This document shows positions 63,004 through 64,000 of a stretch of DNA of 64,000 bases, in pieces; within the stretch, counting starts at the first letter, position 1, and each line of letters opens with the position of its first letter. Where the stretch lies: assembly GCA_938003875.1 (NCBI GenBank), contig CALKWO010000215.1:1-64000 (forward strand). Reading direction: 5' to 3'. The DNA is from an uncultured bacterium (GTDB lineage Bacteria; Planctomycetota; Uabimicrobiia; Uabimicrobiales; JABWCH01). Under the pieces are notes generated by a model, which was not told the origin of the DNA, ran no database searches, and saw nothing but the letters and a program-made list of their open reading frames with translations. Made by a program: the position numbers and the translations under genes.

Positions 63004-64000
63004 ATGAGAGGGGAGAGAATTTTAATTCTTCTGGGAGCATTGAGTGCTATTCTCCTTGTTGTGCTTTTTGGTGCTCTCTTATGCTGTCCTCCTGAATACC
63101 GCCCCGTGCTTAAAGACGTTTTGGCGGATTATAAAGTCCACTATGGTTTGGATCTAAAAGGTGGTTCAGAGCTTCTTTATCAAATCAGTGAAAAAGATAT
63201 TGACCCTACCAGAAATCTGAGCGATGTTCTGGATGAAACCATAGGGGTCGTCAGCCAGCGTATTTTTGAATCCAATATCGTAAAAGATCCTAAGGTTCAG
63301 AAACAAGGAGAAGAGCTGATTTTGATCCAATTACCAGGATTGAATCAGGTAGAAACCGATGCTATCAAACGAGAGATCGAAAGATTAGGAAACCTGGAGT
63401 TCCGTCTTGTCGCATCCAAAAATATTGGTGCAGAAATAGACGAGCAAGAGGAACGCTCTAAATATGAAACCATGCTTTCTTTAGGGGAATCCAGTCTTAA
63501 AGACTATCAGAACGAACTTTCGGCAAAAGGCTATCAATGGTTTGTTCCCAGAGAACAAGGCACCAAAAGCGGCAGCGAAGCTCATCTGCTATGGGTCAAA
63601 GATGGCTATGATTTTACAGGAAAAAAATTCCGCAATTTCTATTCGACAAACTATGAAGCACGCAGAGCCATAGGCTTTGAGCTAAAAGAAGAACACAAAG
63701 CCTATTTTGGCGATTTTACCAACAAATACAAAGGCGAAAAACTGGCGATTGTTTTCAACAATAAAGTTGTTTCCGCCCCTGTCATCAATGGACGCATTGA
63801 TGGCGTCGGAGTCATGCTTGGTTTTGATCTCAATGAGCTAGAACTTCTCATGAAACTCCTGCAATCTGGCTCTCTGGAAGTACAGCCAGAGTTGATGAAT
63901 GAAAACAGCATTGGCCCTAGTCTGGGTGAAGATGCTGTCCGATTAGGAATCAGTGCAGGTATTCTGGGCGTTCTCTGCGTTGTTTTGTTTATGGCATTAT
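63004..64000 (+). CDS. secD: Protein translocase subunit SecD, N-terminal part (runs off window)
   Basis: 332 codons are visible before the window ends. N-terminal helix (ILILLGALSAILLVVLFGAL), then YKVHYGLDLKGGSELLYQI, the GLDLKGG mark of SecD, the periplasmic P1 domain, the insertion before IGFELKEEHKAYFGDFTNKY, and SAPVINGRI with the following SGSLEVQPELMNENSIGPSL leading to the second membrane segment. SecD with SecF uses the proton gradient to finish protein export. ATGs at 62965 and 62977 are in frame; I prefer 63004, which follows GAAAGGAAAG. A basic leader from the earlier starts is possible. Partial at the 3' end. Confidence 0.93.
   Translation, partial: MRGERILILLGALSAILLVVLFGALLCCPPEYRPVLKDVLADYKVHYGLDLKGGSELLYQISEKDIDPTRNLSDVLDETIGVVSQRIFESNIVKDPKVQKQGEELILIQLPGLNQVETDAIKREIERLGNLEFRLVASKNIGAEIDEQEERSKYETMLSLGESSLKDYQNELSAKGYQWFVPREQGTKSGSEAHLLWVKDGYDFTGKKFRNFYSTNYEARRAIGFELKEEHKAYFGDFTNKYKGEKLAIVFNNKVVSAPVINGRIDGVGVMLGFDLNELELLMKLLQSGSLEVQPELMNENSIGPSLGEDAVRLGISAGILGVLCVVLFMAL

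Overview
The window most likely comes from a planctomycete-like bacterium (Planctomycetota or another deep PVC lineage). This is inferred from several traits. A zinc-ribbon module (C-x-C-G ... G-K-R-G-R-C-P-x-C) heads two proteins, and a related one heads a Ser/Thr kinase. There is also a five-FHA membrane protein, a GspK/pilin-like protein with a lectin-type insert, a bacterial acyl-CoA-binding protein and a modular polyketide synthase. DNA is A+T-rich (33-50 % G+C in hand-counted 60-base lines). Many genes have clear AGGAG-type ribosome sites. No rRNA, tRNA, CRISPR array, transposase or phage gene was seen.

Layout. 0.2-18.8 kb (all minus): secreted M28 peptidase, five-FHA membrane protein with a C-terminal HExxH domain, secreted C1 peptidase, a TsaC-TsaE fusion for tRNA t6A synthesis, glnS, then a tight run of FtsX-type permease, TPR/HEAT lipoprotein, Npt-type nucleotide transporter and ABC-type binding lipoprotein. 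19.3-35.9 kb (all plus): secreted M14 carboxypeptidase, hslV-hslU, glycosyltransferase, MoxR ATPase, EamA transporter, RNase III with two dsRNA-binding domains, two paralogous zinc-ribbon membrane proteins, a cysteine desulfidase-type enzyme, a small membrane protein, a P-loop kinase, a seven-repeat Ig-like secreted protein and a GatB/YqeY protein. 36.6-45.7 kb (minus): a four-gene unit of two-repeat secreted protein, tail-anchored GAP1-N-like protein, zinc-ribbon Ser/Thr kinase and a KS-AT-KR-ACP polyketide synthase ending in an acyl-ACP-reductase-like domain. 46-64 kb: acyl-CoA dehydrogenase with a readable promoter/operator, lysA, a hybrid histidine kinase, the GspK/LamG protein, ychF, 3-hydroxyacyl-CoA dehydrogenase, a coiled-coil membrane protein, ACBP, a small membrane protein, an RdgC-like protein, a GNAT-like protein, then yajC and the start of secD, which runs off the window.

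The genes mix housekeeping (glnS, t6A, hslVU, rnc, ychF, lysA, yajC-secD) with secreted peptidases, signalling (FHA, kinase, histidine kinase) and acyl/lipid chemistry (PKS-reductase, acyl-CoA dehydrogenase, hydroxyacyl-CoA dehydrogenase, ACBP). The least familiar coding element is the PKS-reductase fusion in a unit with a kinase and a GAP1-N-like protein.

The intergenic DNA is crowded with four families of dispersed palindromic repeats, named A-D here. Family A (CGCAGGG nested hairpins) has at least eight copies including the left window edge. Family B (ACCACAGAG/ACCACAGAT nested palindromes) has one copy lodged inside an A element. Family C is a pair of double hairpins flanking the M14 gene. 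Family D carries a hairpin that is present in some copies and cleanly absent in another.
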